This document shows, piece after piece, positions 16,949-25,823 of a DNA stretch of 64,000 nt (position 1 is its first letter; the number at the start of each line of letters is the position of its first letter). Both the position numbers and the translations under genes were made by a program. The notes below the pieces were generated by a model. It searched no databases and was not told the DNA's origin. It worked only from the letters and a program-made list of their open reading frames with translations. This DNA comes from Emticicia agri (GTDB lineage Bacteria; Bacteroidota; Bacteroidia; Cytophagales; Spirosomataceae): contig NZ_SEWF01000015.1 of assembly GCF_004168285.1 (NCBI RefSeq), positions 1-64,000 of the forward strand, in the 5' to 3' direction.

Positions 16949-18244
16949 TTATTCCTTCACTAACTCTCCACTCAGACGCAACAATTGCAATTCTGAAATC
17001 TTGATATTGAAACGGGCATTAGTCAGGCGGTTCAACGAAGTATTCAAACTACGTTGCGCTTCGTTTATCTCTAAAATAGTAGAACCTCCTAATCTGAATT
17101 TCTCCAATGAGATTTTCATATTCTCCTCCGCTACCTGATTATATTCTTCTTCTAATTTCAGAATTTCTTTATCGGTCTGGTATTGGTTATAGGCCCTCAC
17201 CAGGTCATTTTCCATCTGTATAATCCAATCCTGCTCCTGTGTTCGGGCAATTTCGGTATTGATTTTAGAGGTCTGAATCTGTCTGCGGATAATTTGCCCG
17301 TTAAAAATAGGTACCGTCAGACCAACCCCCGGAGACAAACCGTAGTTCTGGTTATATAAAAAGAGACCTGCATTGGTTTTACTCAATGAATATCCTAAAT
17401 TGGCATTAAGCGTTACCCTTGGTAGTTTAAGTCCTTGTGCTTCTCTTTGCTGAATCAAGGTAATATCTGTGGCTTTTCTGAAAGCCAGAAGGGTTTTGTT
17501 AGCTGTGCGGGCTCTGTTTCTGAGTTCTTCCTGCGATGGGTCAAAAGTAAGGGCTACAACCTCCTGCACTTCAAAGTCTGTGTTAGGTTCTCTTGCCAGC
17601 AGGTTATTCAAGGCCACCTTTGCATTTTTCAGGTCGGTCTTGGCCTGAACCAATAGGCTGGTTTGTGTACCTAAATCAGTTTTCGACTGCAAATAATCTA
17701 ATTTAGAGCCTTTACCAAACTGCCAGCGCTGGTCGGTAATATTTAATCTTTCTTCGTAATATTTAATAATCGTTTCTAAAAACCTGACAGTCTGTTTCTG
17801 CCGCATAATTTCATAATAGGCGGCCATTACATTAGCCATCGTATTCTCCATCGCTATACGGGTCTGAATCTGACTTAACTGGCTTTGGTTTTTCAAACGG
17901 TCATAAATGGCATACATACGTTTGCCGTCATATAATGTCCAGGCAAAGGTTACGTTTGCCGAAGGTGTTAAGTTCACCCCAAAACGATTGGTTTCATTGC
18001 CGTTGGCTAATACCTGTTTTACTTCGTTAAAGGCTGTTCCGGCATTGGCATTGAAATTGATATTTGGCAGCATCCCTGCATTTCCTTTAAAAACCTGTGT
18101 TTCTGCTACGGTTTGTTGCAGTTGGGCAATTTTTACATCGTAGTTTTTTTCGAGTGCTATGGTTATGGCATTCTCTAAGGTTAGTGTGTCTTGTGCAAAT
18201 GAGGTTTGGGCAATGAATAATAGAAGAATTAGGTAATTTTTCAC
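16949..18244 (-). CDS. TolC-family outer membrane efflux protein
   Basis: A 431-residue outer-membrane channel of the TolC/OEP family, the exit duct of an RND pump. A signal peptide (MKNYLILLLFIAQTSFAQ) is followed by two structural repeats: the first opens LTLENAITIALEKNYDV (about 21-37), and the second opens near residue 225 with an equivalent helix, ending SLNRLTNARFNIKISELQLLRLSGEL. Length is normal. The start is GTG. It is downstream of the RND permease gene, but a strong terminator hairpin and an inverted repeat separate them, so it may have its own promoter. The three genes make one tripartite efflux system. Confidence 0.94.
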   Translation of the reverse strand: MKNYLILLLFIAQTSFAQDTLTLENAITIALEKNYDVKIAQLQQTVAETQVFKGNAGMLPNINFNANAGTAFNEVKQVLANGNETNRFGVNLTPSANVTFAWTLYDGKRMYAIYDRLKNQSQLSQIQTRIAMENTMANVMAAYYEIMRQKQTVRFLETIIKYYEERLNITDQRWQFGKGSKLDYLQSKTDLGTQTSLLVQAKTDLKNAKVALNNLLAREPNTDFEVQEVVALTFDPSQEELRNRARTANKTLLAFRKATDITLIQQREAQGLKLPRVTLNANLGYSLSKTNAGLFLYNQNYGLSPGVGLTVPIFNGQIIRRQIQTSKINTEIARTQEQDWIIQMENDLVRAYNQYQTDKEILKLEEEYNQVAEENMKISLEKFRLGGSTILEINEAQRSLNTSLNRLTNARFNIKISELQLLRLSGELVKE

Positions 18245-18263
18245 GTTGTTGTATTTTTACTTA

Positions 18264-18300
18264 GTTTCATTGATTTTGGGTTAATTTAGCTCAATGAAAC
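18264..18300. promoter_or_regulatory. Inverted repeat before tolC, possible operator
   Basis: Perfect 10-base arms GTTTCATTGA (18264-18273) and TCAATGAAAC (18291-18300) are separated by 17 bases. The site is 20 bases upstream of the tolC start, a position suited to a regulator binding near the promoter or to an RNA hairpin. Confidence 0.45.
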
Positions 18301-18410
18301 TACTGAAATGATGCTTCGATTTTTATTAGTATGCCGGATTGTTAATCGGGCAATTGATTTTACAAGTAAGATAAATAATCAGGTTATGAGGTTTGTTCAT
18401 TGGCATACTT

Positions 18411-18448
18411 AAAAACAGGGAGATACTCCAAAGTATCTCCCTGTTTTT
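18411..18448. terminator. Terminator between the RND permease and tolC
   Basis: A perfect 17-base stem (arms 18411-18427 and 18432-18448, four-base loop) with T tracts on both strands follows the RND permease stop by four bases. It should stop or attenuate transcription before tolC. Confidence 0.85.
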
Positions 18449-18451
18449 AGA

Positions 18452-21400
18452 TTATGCCATTTCATGCTCCGACTCGTGCGCAATTTTCTCAATTTGTTTC
18501 ATACGCTCAAAATCTTTGTTACGAGACAAGAAAGAGTAGATGGCAGGAATTACATATAAGGTAAGTACCAGCGAGAACAACAAGCCACCCATAATTACGA
18601 TACCCATTGACATACGGCTTTTTCCGGCTGAACCTAACGCAAAAGCAATAGGCGCTGCACCTAATACAGTGGCTAAACTGGTCATTAAGATAGGGCGGAA
18701 ACGCATGGCCGCTGCTTCAATAGCCGCTTCTTTGATTGACATACCTTTCTCACGTAACTGATTGGCAAACTCCACAATCAGGATACCGTTTTTTGTTACC
18801 AACCCAATCAGCATAATCATACCAATCTGGCTGAAAATGTTCAGGGTCTGATTGAAATACCATAACGAGAACATGGCACCTGCTACCGCTAACGGTACGG
18901 TAAGCATAATAATGAATGGGTCAACGAAACTTTCAAACTGAGCGGCAAGAATCAGATAAACCAATAAGAGTGCCAATAAGAAAGTATAAAGTGTATTAGA
19001 TGAACTTTCGGCAAAGTCGCGTGAAGAACCCGAAAGTGTTGTTCTGATTGACTCATCGTTCAGTTTATCTCTGATTGCGTCCATTGCTTTGATACCATCT
19101 CCAATGGTTTTGCCAGGGGCTAAACCAGCAGATACCGTTGCACTCATGTATCGGTTAAAGTGATACAATTGCGGTGGACTGCTTTGCTCTTCTGTTTTTA
19201 CAATGTTATCTAACTGAACCAGTTCACCTTGATTATTCTTCACAAAGGTACTTTTCAAATCTAAAGGCTCGTCTCTGTTGGCACGGTCAAATTGCCCGAT
19301 AACCTGATACTGGCGACCATTCATGGTAAAGTAGCCAAAACGTTGTCCGGCAAAAGCCAATTGCATATTCTGCGCAACATCTGCTACCGAAATACCCATA
19401 CTTTTCGCTTTTTCACGGTCAATAGATACTTCTAATTCCGGTTTATTAAATTTCAGGTTCATGTCTGATACCACAAAAGTCGGGTCTTTTGCTACTTCAT
19501 CCATAAACTTAGGCATATAATCACGCAATTTTTCAAAGTCAGGTGCCTGAACTACATATTGCACAGGTAAACCCCCACGGGCATCAACCGAGATAGTTTG
19601 CTGCTGAATGGCAAACGCACGGGCATCTGGCATACCTCTCAGTTTTTTGGTAACAAAGTCAACAATCTCCTGTTGCGAGCGTTTTCTTTCTTTTTTATCT
19701 TTCAGAGCCACACGCACCATTCCAGTATTTGGCGAACCCGAACCTGAGAAACCGGGTGCAGTTATCAACATGATTCCTCTTGCCTCTGGTATTGAGTCCT
19801 GTAACATTTTGCCCAGTTTAAGCATGTAGTTATCCATGTACTCAAACGACGAACCTTCAGGGGCAGTAACCGAAATACGGAACCAGTTACGGTCGTCTAA
19901 TGGTGCTAATTCCTGTTGAACATTTCTACCGAAGAACCACGCAATACCTAAAGTCAGGAACAGAATCGGAATAGCCAGCCAACGCATTTTCATGAAACTG
20001 GTCAATCGGTCACGATAACCGTTAATCATGTTTTCAAAGAAAGGCTCTGTTTTTTCGTAGAACCACGAACGCTTATTGGTTTTTCTTACCAGATAAGCAT
20101 TCAGCATAGGGGTAAGTGTTAAGGATACAAAGGCAGAAATCAATACGGCGGAAGCAAGCACGATACCAAACTCACGGAAGAGTTTACCTACAAAGCCCTG
20201 CATGAATATTACGGGTAAGAATACCGATGCCAGCGTAATAGAGGTAGAAACTACGGCAAATATAATCTCATTGGCTCCTTTAATAGCTGCTTCTATCGGC
20301 TTCATGCCTTCTTCTATCTTTTTATAGATATTCTCCGTTACCACAATACCGTCATCAACCACCAAACCTGTCGCTAATACAATCGCTAAGAGTGTCAGTA
20401 CATTAACCGAGTATCCCAGCATATACATCACAAAGAAAGTACCGATTAACGAAACCGGAATATCAATCAGAGGTCTGATGGCGATAATCCAGTCACGGAA
20501 GAACAAGAATATGATAATTACCACAAGCACAATCGCAATCAATAAAGTTTCACCTACCTCTTCTACTGAGTTTTCGATGAAGACTGTATTGTCAAGCAAT
20601 ATGTCCATTTTATAATCCTTCGGTAAATCTCTTTTAATCTCGTCTAATCTCTTTTTAATTTCTTTCGAAATTTCAAGATAATTAGTACCGGGTTGAGGCA
20701 CGATAGCCAGACCAATCATCGGAATACCTCCCAGACGCAGAATGGTTTCTTCATTTTCAGGGCCTAACTGAATGTTACCAATATCCTTAAAACGAATAAT
20801 TTTATCGCCTATAGTCTTTACTATCAGGTTCTCAAAGTCAGTTTCATTTTTGAAACGACCTACGGTTTTTACGGTTAATTCAGTATTGTCTCCGGCGAGT
20901 TTTCCACTTGGCAACTCTACATTTTCACGGTCAAGAGCTTGTTTTATATCTTGTGTCGTTACGCCCTGTGCAGCCATACGGGTCGGGTCCATCCACAAAC
21001 GCATGGCATATTTTTTCTGTCCCCATATCATTACCGAGCTTACCCCCTGAATGGTCTGTAAGCGTTGGGCCACAACGTTTTCAGCCATATCACTGATTTC
21101 AAGGTGAGAACGTGATTCGCTTTGCAACAACATACTCATAATCGGATCAGAGTTGGCATCGGCCTTAGATACGGTAGGCGGGGCATCAATATCCTGAGGT
21201 AGCTGTCTTACAGCCCCTGATACTTTATCGCGTACATCGTTTGCAGCCCGTTCCATATCAACCCCTAATTCAAACTCGATGGTAATCTGGCTGGTACCTA
21301 CATTAGAAGAGGAACTGATAGATTTGACACCCTCTACACTATTGAGGTTTTTCTCAAGAGGTTCGGTGATCTGAGATTCAATAATATCGGCATTGGCACC

Positions 21401-21556
21401 GGCATAAGCGGTACGCACCGACACCACAGGCGGGTCGATAGACGGGTATTCGCGTACGCCTAAAAATGTGTATCCAATAACACCAAATAGGATGATGACA
21501 AGGTTCATCACTATGGCTAATACCGGGCGCTTGATGGAAATAGTTGATATAGACAT
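18452..21556 (-). CDS. RND multidrug efflux permease (AcrB/MexB-like)
   Basis: A 1034-residue inner-membrane pump of the HAE1 RND family, exporting substrates by proton antiport. The start, MSISTISIKRPVLAIVMNLVIILFG, is the first membrane helix, and the fold shows the two repeated halves: VREYPSIDPPVV then periplasmic loops, the helix-4 region GLVVDDGIVVTENIYKKIEEG (about 400-420, with the Asp pair of the proton relay), and the second half with LIGLVTKNGILIVEFANQLRE and MSMGIVIMGGLLFS near the C-terminus. Length is as expected. It lies 50 bases after the adaptor gene, with which it forms an operon, and ends at a strong terminator. Substrates cannot be predicted. Confidence 0.97.
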   Translation of the reverse strand: MSISTISIKRPVLAIVMNLVIILFGVIGYTFLGVREYPSIDPPVVSVRTAYAGANADIIESQITEPLEKNLNSVEGVKSISSSSNVGTSQITIEFELGVDMERAANDVRDKVSGAVRQLPQDIDAPPTVSKADANSDPIMSMLLQSESRSHLEISDMAENVVAQRLQTIQGVSSVMIWGQKKYAMRLWMDPTRMAAQGVTTQDIKQALDRENVELPSGKLAGDNTELTVKTVGRFKNETDFENLIVKTIGDKIIRFKDIGNIQLGPENEETILRLGGIPMIGLAIVPQPGTNYLEISKEIKKRLDEIKRDLPKDYKMDILLDNTVFIENSVEEVGETLLIAIVLVVIIIFLFFRDWIIAIRPLIDIPVSLIGTFFVMYMLGYSVNVLTLLAIVLATGLVVDDGIVVTENIYKKIEEGMKPIEAAIKGANEIIFAVVSTSITLASVFLPVIFMQGFVGKLFREFGIVLASAVLISAFVSLTLTPMLNAYLVRKTNKRSWFYEKTEPFFENMINGYRDRLTSFMKMRWLAIPILFLTLGIAWFFGRNVQQELAPLDDRNWFRISVTAPEGSSFEYMDNYMLKLGKMLQDSIPEARGIMLITAPGFSGSGSPNTGMVRVALKDKKERKRSQQEIVDFVTKKLRGMPDARAFAIQQQTISVDARGGLPVQYVVQAPDFEKLRDYMPKFMDEVAKDPTFVVSDMNLKFNKPELEVSIDREKAKSMGISVADVAQNMQLAFAGQRFGYFTMNGRQYQVIGQFDRANRDEPLDLKSTFVKNNQGELVQLDNIVKTEEQSSPPQLYHFNRYMSATVSAGLAPGKTIGDGIKAMDAIRDKLNDESIRTTLSGSSRDFAESSSNTLYTFLLALLLVYLILAAQFESFVDPFIIMLTVPLAVAGAMFSLWYFNQTLNIFSQIGMIMLIGLVTKNGILIVEFANQLREKGMSIKEAAIEAAAMRFRPILMTSLATVLGAAPIAFALGSAGKSRMSMGIVIMGGLLFSLVLTLYVIPAIYSFLSRNKDFERMKQIEKIAHESEHEMA

Positions 21557-21606
21557 AATTTTGTGAATTTCGTTGTTAATTCATGCCAACAGGCATGAGC
21601 AATCTC

Positions 21607-22725
21607 TTATTTCATCACCTGTTTTACTTTTACAGGTGCATCTTTTTTCAATGCCATAATACCGCTCACAATCAGCGAATCGCCTGATACAAGCCCACTT
21701 GTAATCTGAATATTTTTTTCATTACGCAAGCCGGTTTCTACCATTTTCTCGGTTACTTTACCATTTTGCATCACATATACTTTCTTCCCTTTCAATACCG
21801 GAATAATAGCTTCGGTAGGTACCATAATAGCCTGCGAAATATCTAAATCAACGGTTACTTTCACAAACATACCCGGAATCAGTCTGTCGTTCGGGTTTTG
21901 TGCGAGTGCTCTTACTTTTAAGGTACGTAAATTCGGATCAATTTTCGGGTCAATTGCCACAATAGTTGCTGAATAACTGGCGGTTTGCCCTTCTACCTCA
22001 AATTTTACATTACTACCCAATCTGATTTGTGTTGAATATTTTTCAGGAATGGCAAAGTCAACTTTTACAGGATTGGTCTGCACCAATGTTGCCAGACTCG
22101 TCGTTGGTGAAACATAAGCTCCCTGGCTCACGTTTTTAAAACTTATTTTTCCTGAAAAGGGCGCTCTCAAAACCGTTTTTTCAATACTGGTTTCTAAAAA
22201 CTCTTTGTCGGCATCAAGCGTATTCAAAGTATTAGAGGTAATTTCATATTCTTCTCTACTGATGGCATTGATTTCTAATAGTTTCTTCTGACGGGCATCT
22301 GTTTGTTTAGCCAGCTCAATCTGATAATTGATTTTTTTCAATTGCGCCTGTAAATCGGTATCTTTAATTTTGGCAATTACCTGTCCGGCTGCTACTCTGC
22401 TACCTTCTTTGATATTGAGAGATACCAATCGTCCGGCTGCTTCTGCCATTAATTGTACTTCTTCGTTCGGGAAAACAGTACCCGGTGAGGTAACTGCGTT
22501 ATCAAGCGTTGCAAAACTTGTAACAAATATATTTACGGCTGTAGGTGCGCCACCACCTGCCCCGCCGGGTCCACCGCCTTTACCTTTTTCTCCTCCTCTG
22601 CCTGCTGCTGCCCCACCGCCACCACCCGGGCCACCGGCTCCTTTTTCTTCCGGTTTACTAAAAAAGAATATTTTGCCCAGCACAAGCACAACAACAACTG
22701 CAATAATGATTAGTATAGTACGCAT
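21607..22725 (-). CDS. RND efflux periplasmic adaptor
   Basis: A 372-residue membrane-fusion protein that links the RND pump to the outer-membrane channel. An N-terminal helix (MRTILIIIAVVVVLVLGKIFFF) anchors it. A Gly-rich, low-complexity linker of about 35 residues follows (about 25-60). Then come the barrel/lipoyl halves: AEAAGRLVSLNIKEGSRVAAGQVIAKIKD (about 92-120) and APFSGKISFKNVSQGAYVSPTT, the second half of the lipoyl domain, then the beta-barrel and membrane-proximal domains ending with IPVLKGKKVYVMQNGKVTEK. The linker is unusually long and Gly-rich. It is the first gene of the operon with the RND permease. Confidence 0.95.
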   Translation of the reverse strand: MRTILIIIAVVVVLVLGKIFFFSKPEEKGAGGPGGGGGAAAGRGGEKGKGGGPGGAGGGAPTAVNIFVTSFATLDNAVTSPGTVFPNEEVQLMAEAAGRLVSLNIKEGSRVAAGQVIAKIKDTDLQAQLKKINYQIELAKQTDARQKKLLEINAISREEYEITSNTLNTLDADKEFLETSIEKTVLRAPFSGKISFKNVSQGAYVSPTTSLATLVQTNPVKVDFAIPEKYSTQIRLGSNVKFEVEGQTASYSATIVAIDPKIDPNLRTLKVRALAQNPNDRLIPGMFVKVTVDLDISQAIMVPTEAIIPVLKGKKVYVMQNGKVTEKMVETGLRNEKNIQITSGLVSGDSLIVSGIMALKKDAPVKVKQVMK

Positions 22726-23020
22726 CTTAAAATTTGTCTTATTTTTTATTATAGGGTAAGTAATTAAGGATTAAGTGCCAATTCGATGTATAATTTAATT
22801 TTTTCTTAATTATAAACGGAAAATAGTAACTTTTTTTTACGAAAGTAAGTGTTTTTAGTGATTGTAACTATAAATAAACGACAAATTAGTCGATTTTGAC
22901 GACTATTCATTAAAAAACGTATTATGAGGAGAAATAACCAGATTTGAAGCTAAATCCGCCGTTTAAAAAGCTAAAACTACCAGATACTTATTTTGGATAG
23001 GAGGGTGTTAAAGCACTGTC
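22726..23020. other. AT-rich spacer between the adaptor and LytTR genes
   Basis: About 295 bases without a credible gene, upstream of two divergently transcribed genes. A short palindrome, TAGTCG at 22887-22892 and CGACTA at 22900-22905, could be an operator. No other feature was seen. Confidence 0.4.
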
Positions 23021-23028
23021 TAATTTTG
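23021..23028 (+). promoter_or_regulatory. Promoter -7 box for the LytTR gene
   Basis: TAATTTTG matches TAnnTTTG. The transcript would begin about 23035, which supports the ATG at 23065 and excludes an upstream in-frame start at 22993. Confidence 0.55.
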
Positions 23029-23064
23029 ACTAAAGATTTTAATAACCACCTGAAAAATAAAGCC

Positions 23065-23415
23065 ATGAAAGCAAATATGAACTTGAAAAGCGAGACCCTT
23101 GTAAGAGTAGGCGGACATAAAAAATTTAATCCATCAATTATTGTACTGATGGAAGCTGACATTAATTATACCAAAGTTCATTTAAACTCTGGTAAAGTAA
23201 TCTATGTAGCTACTAATCTGAAAAAATTAGAAGAAAGATTAGCCGCCAACGTTTCGTTTTTCCGTTCGCACCGCTCTTTTATTATCAATCTTAATCATGT
23301 AAATACCTGTGGTGAAGACACCGTACAACTGGCCAATAACAGAACTGTATTGGTAGCCCGCCGTAGAAAAGAAGCGCTGGTTCAGAAACTGGCCTGCCTG
23401 AAAATGGCAGTTTAG
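23065..23415 (+). CDS. Stand-alone LytTR DNA-binding protein
   Basis: A 116-residue protein consisting almost only of a LytTR DNA-binding domain. The domain's typical strands are visible: IIVLMEADINYTKVHLNSGKVIYVATNLKKLEERL, then FFRSHRSFIINLNHVNTC, which is the most conserved LytTR segment, and the C-terminal strand NRTVLVARRRKEAL. There is no receiver domain, so it is not a complete LytR/AgrA response regulator; it may bind DNA constitutively or respond to a partner. Its stop overlaps the aroQ stop on the opposite strand by four bases. The shorter start is supported by the -7 box. Confidence 0.9.
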   Translation: MKANMNLKSETLVRVGGHKKFNPSIIVLMEADINYTKVHLNSGKVIYVATNLKKLEERLAANVSFFRSHRSFIINLNHVNTCGEDTVQLANNRTVLVARRRKEALVQKLACLKMAV

Positions 23416-23837
23416 ATAAAATAGCGGATAGCCATTTCGTAACCCTTCATGCCTAATCCGCATATCATGCCTTTGCATCGGCTCGACAGATAAGAGTGGT
23501 GGCGAAAAGCCTCCCGGGCATGAATATTAGAAATGTGCACTTCTATTGCCGGAGTTTTGATGGCCGAAAGCGCATCAGCAATGGCAATAGATGTATGCGT
23601 ATAAGCCCCTGCATTAATTATCAGCCCATCAAATTCCACTATCCCGTAGCCTACTTCATGTATTTTATCAATAATACCTCCCTCATGATTCGATTGGTAA
23701 TAATGTAACTCAATGGTTGAAAAAAGTTGTTTGAGTTCTCCTAAATAATCTTCAAAAGTCTGACTACCGTAGATATGTGGTTCTCTTTTGCCGAGCAGGT
23801 TCAGATTAGGGCCATTGATAATAATAATTTTTTTCAT
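23412..23837 (-). CDS. aroQ: Type II 3-dehydroquinate dehydratase AroQ
   Basis: A 141-residue type II dehydroquinase, which forms 3-dehydroshikimate in the shikimate pathway. The family signature is clear: IINGPNLNLLGKREPHIYG near the N-terminus (about 6-24, containing the Asn and the flexible catalytic loop with Arg18 and Tyr23), NAGAYTHTSIAIADAL (about 75-90) with the substrate-binding Asn and His, and VHISNIHAREAFRHHSYLS (about 99-117) with the catalytic His. Length is typical. It overlaps the LytTR gene end-to-end and is transcribed away from xerD, so this is an independent unit. Confidence 0.96.
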   Translation of the reverse strand: MKKIIIINGPNLNLLGKREPHIYGSQTFEDYLGELKQLFSTIELHYYQSNHEGGIIDKIHEVGYGIVEFDGLIINAGAYTHTSIAIADALSAIKTPAIEVHISNIHAREAFRHHSYLSSRCKGMICGLGMKGYEMAIRYFI

Positions 23838-23913
23838 CGAAAAAACGATTGATTCAGTATTTTTACGGCAAGTTACGAAAACGATTCGTGTTTACTGATA
23901 AAATCTGACTCTT

Positions 23914-24840
23914 TTGAATTGGCCCATCTACATTCAACATTTTAAAAACTATCTTCGGCTTGAGCGGTCTATGTCTGAAAACTCTATCGAGGCATACCTG
24001 AGAGATGTTGAAAAACTAAGCCAGTTTGCGGCTATGGCAGCGCATAACCGCGGCCCTGAAGCCATTACCGAAAAAGACATCGCAGATTTTCTTGAGTACA
24101 TTAATCAATTCGGACTTACTCCCACTTCGCAAGCCAGAATCCTGTCAGGTATCAAATCCTTCTACAAGTACCTGGCTATAGAAAACCTGATTCAGATTGA
24201 CCCTACCCAGTTGATTGAAGGACCCAAAACCGGGAGAAAATTGCCTGATACCTTATCTTTTCCCGAAATTGAGCAAATGTTGGCTATAATAGACTTGTCA
24301 ACCCCAGAAGGCACTCGTAACCGGGCAATCATAGAAGTGCTGTATAGTTGTGGTATCCGGGTTTCTGAACTGGTTGATTTAAAACTCACGAATTGTTATT
24401 TTGATATTGGTTTTATCAGGGTAGTAGGCAAAGGTAACAAGATGCGGCTGGTTCCTATTGGCAGAGATGCCATTAAATACACGAAGATTTATCTCGAAAA
24501 TAGCAGAAACCATCTGGATATAAAACCTGAGGCAGAAGATATTGTATTTTTGAACCGCCGTGGAAAAGCCTTGACAAGGGTCATGATTTTTCTGATTATT
24601 AAAGAACTTGCCGAACGGGCAGGTATTCATAAAAGCATTTCGCCACACACTTTTCGCCATTCGTTTGCCACCCATCTGATAGAAGGAGGGGCAGATCTGA
24701 GAGCCGTGCAGGAAATGCTGGGGCATGAGTCTATTACGACTACCGAAATATATACGCATTTAGACAGAGCATTTTTACAGGAAACCCTTAAAAGTTATCA
24801 CCCAAGAGAGGGAAACAAGTTTAAACAGGTAAAGAAATAA
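23914..24840 (+). CDS. xerD: Site-specific tyrosine recombinase XerD
   Basis: A 308-residue tyrosine recombinase matching XerD, which resolves chromosome dimers at dif near the replication terminus. The N-terminal SAM-like core-binding domain spans YIQHFKNYLRLERSMSENSIEAYLRDVEKL. The catalytic domain shows the first Arg in SCGIRVSELVDL (about 149), the HxxR in SPHTFRHSFATHLIEGGADL (about 247-250), the His in MLGHESITT, and the nucleophile Tyr in EIYTHL (about 282). A TTG start is used, because the first ATG at 23971 would cut off a conserved helix. Length fits XerD. It leads a unit with the PfkB kinase gene, 17 bases downstream. Confidence 0.94.
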   Translation: MNWPIYIQHFKNYLRLERSMSENSIEAYLRDVEKLSQFAAMAAHNRGPEAITEKDIADFLEYINQFGLTPTSQARILSGIKSFYKYLAIENLIQIDPTQLIEGPKTGRKLPDTLSFPEIEQMLAIIDLSTPEGTRNRAIIEVLYSCGIRVSELVDLKLTNCYFDIGFIRVVGKGNKMRLVPIGRDAIKYTKIYLENSRNHLDIKPEAEDIVFLNRRGKALTRVMIFLIIKELAERAGIHKSISPHTFRHSFATHLIEGGADLRAVQEMLGHESITTTEIYTHLDRAFLQETLKSYHPREGNKFKQVKK

Positions 24841-24857
24841 TTAAATTGTAAGGCACC

Positions 24858-25823
24858 ATGAAAAAAAATGACCATAAGATTCTTACTTTAACGGTTAGTC
24901 CGGCTATTGACAAGAGTACCAAGTTTTCGGGTTTGGTAGCCGAACAGAAAATCAGATGTGAAGCCCCACATTTTGATGCGGGTGGCGGAGGTATTAATGT
25001 ATCGAAGGCTATTGCTCGTCTGGGCGGCAATTCATTAGCTATTTTTACGGTAGGTGGTGCCTCGGGCGAATTGTTACAGGAGTTGGTAAAGAAAGAAAAG
25101 ATTGCCTATGAGGTAATAAAAACCGAAAGCTGGACAAGAGAAAACTTTATAGCAGTAGATACCCTTACTAATGCGCAATACAGGTTTGGTATGCCCGGCC
25201 CGGCTATTACAACTAAAGAAGCCCAGGAGATACTGAAAGCTATAGAGGAAGCAAAGCCTGAATTTCTGGTAGCCAGTGGGAGTTTATCGCCGGGTTTAGG
25301 TGATGATTTTTATGAAAGGGTAGCGGCAGTATCGCGCAAGACAGGTTCTAAACTGATTATTGATACTTCTGGCGCACCGTTGGAAAAAGCCATTGACGAA
25401 GGCGTATTTCTTTTAAAACCCAATGTAGGCGAACTGGCCAAACTGGTAAAAGCCGAATCGCTTGAAATTAATGAAGTAGATGATGCTGCCAGACAAATCA
25501 TCAGTAAAGGCAAATGTGAGGTAGTGGTGGTTTCGTTAGGCCCGCAGGGGGCAGTATTGGTAACCAAAGATATATGCGAGCATATTCCGGCCCCACCTGT
25601 ACAAAAAAAGAGTACAGTAGGCGCAGGCGACAGTATGGTAGGGGGTATGGTATGGGCTTTGTCAGAAGGAAAAGATTTATCAGAAATGCTTCGCTGGGGA
25701 GTAGCTTGCGGCTCGGCAGCCACCATGAACGAGGGTACACAATTATTCAGAAAAGAAGACGCACTTAAACTCATTAAATGGTTAAATACTTATGGAGAAA
25801 AATATCAGATTCATCCTCTTTAG
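24858..25823 (+). CDS. PfkB-family hexose kinase (1-phosphofructokinase type)
   Basis: A 321-residue sugar kinase of the PfkB/ribokinase family, most like 1-phosphofructokinase and tagatose-6-phosphate kinase. The start shows ILTLTVSPAIDKSTKFSG and the first family signature GGGGINVSKAIARLGG (about 40-55). The second signature, with the catalytic Asp, is STVGAGDSMVGGMVWAL (about 254-270). No phosphosugar transport genes adjoin, so whether the enzyme takes fructose-1-phosphate or another hexose phosphate is open. Its last 32 bases overlap the start of the next gene in another frame, which implies translational coupling. Confidence 0.92.
   Translation: MKKNDHKILTLTVSPAIDKSTKFSGLVAEQKIRCEAPHFDAGGGGINVSKAIARLGGNSLAIFTVGGASGELLQELVKKEKIAYEVIKTESWTRENFIAVDTLTNAQYRFGMPGPAITTKEAQEILKAIEEAKPEFLVASGSLSPGLGDDFYERVAAVSRKTGSKLIIDTSGAPLEKAIDEGVFLLKPNVGELAKLVKAESLEINEVDDAARQIISKGKCEVVVVSLGPQGAVLVTKDICEHIPAPPVQKKSTVGAGDSMVGGMVWALSEGKDLSEMLRWGVACGSAATMNEGTQLFRKEDALKLIKWLNTYGEKYQIHPL

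Noticed and set aside
22328-22759. 143-residue plus-strand frame rich in Pro/Ala
   Set aside because: It is antisense to the Gly-rich linker of the RND adaptor; Pro runs mirror Gly codons.
22993-23064. Longer LytTR start at 22993
   Set aside because: A -7 box at 23021-23028 lies inside the extension, so the shorter ATG at 23065 fits better.
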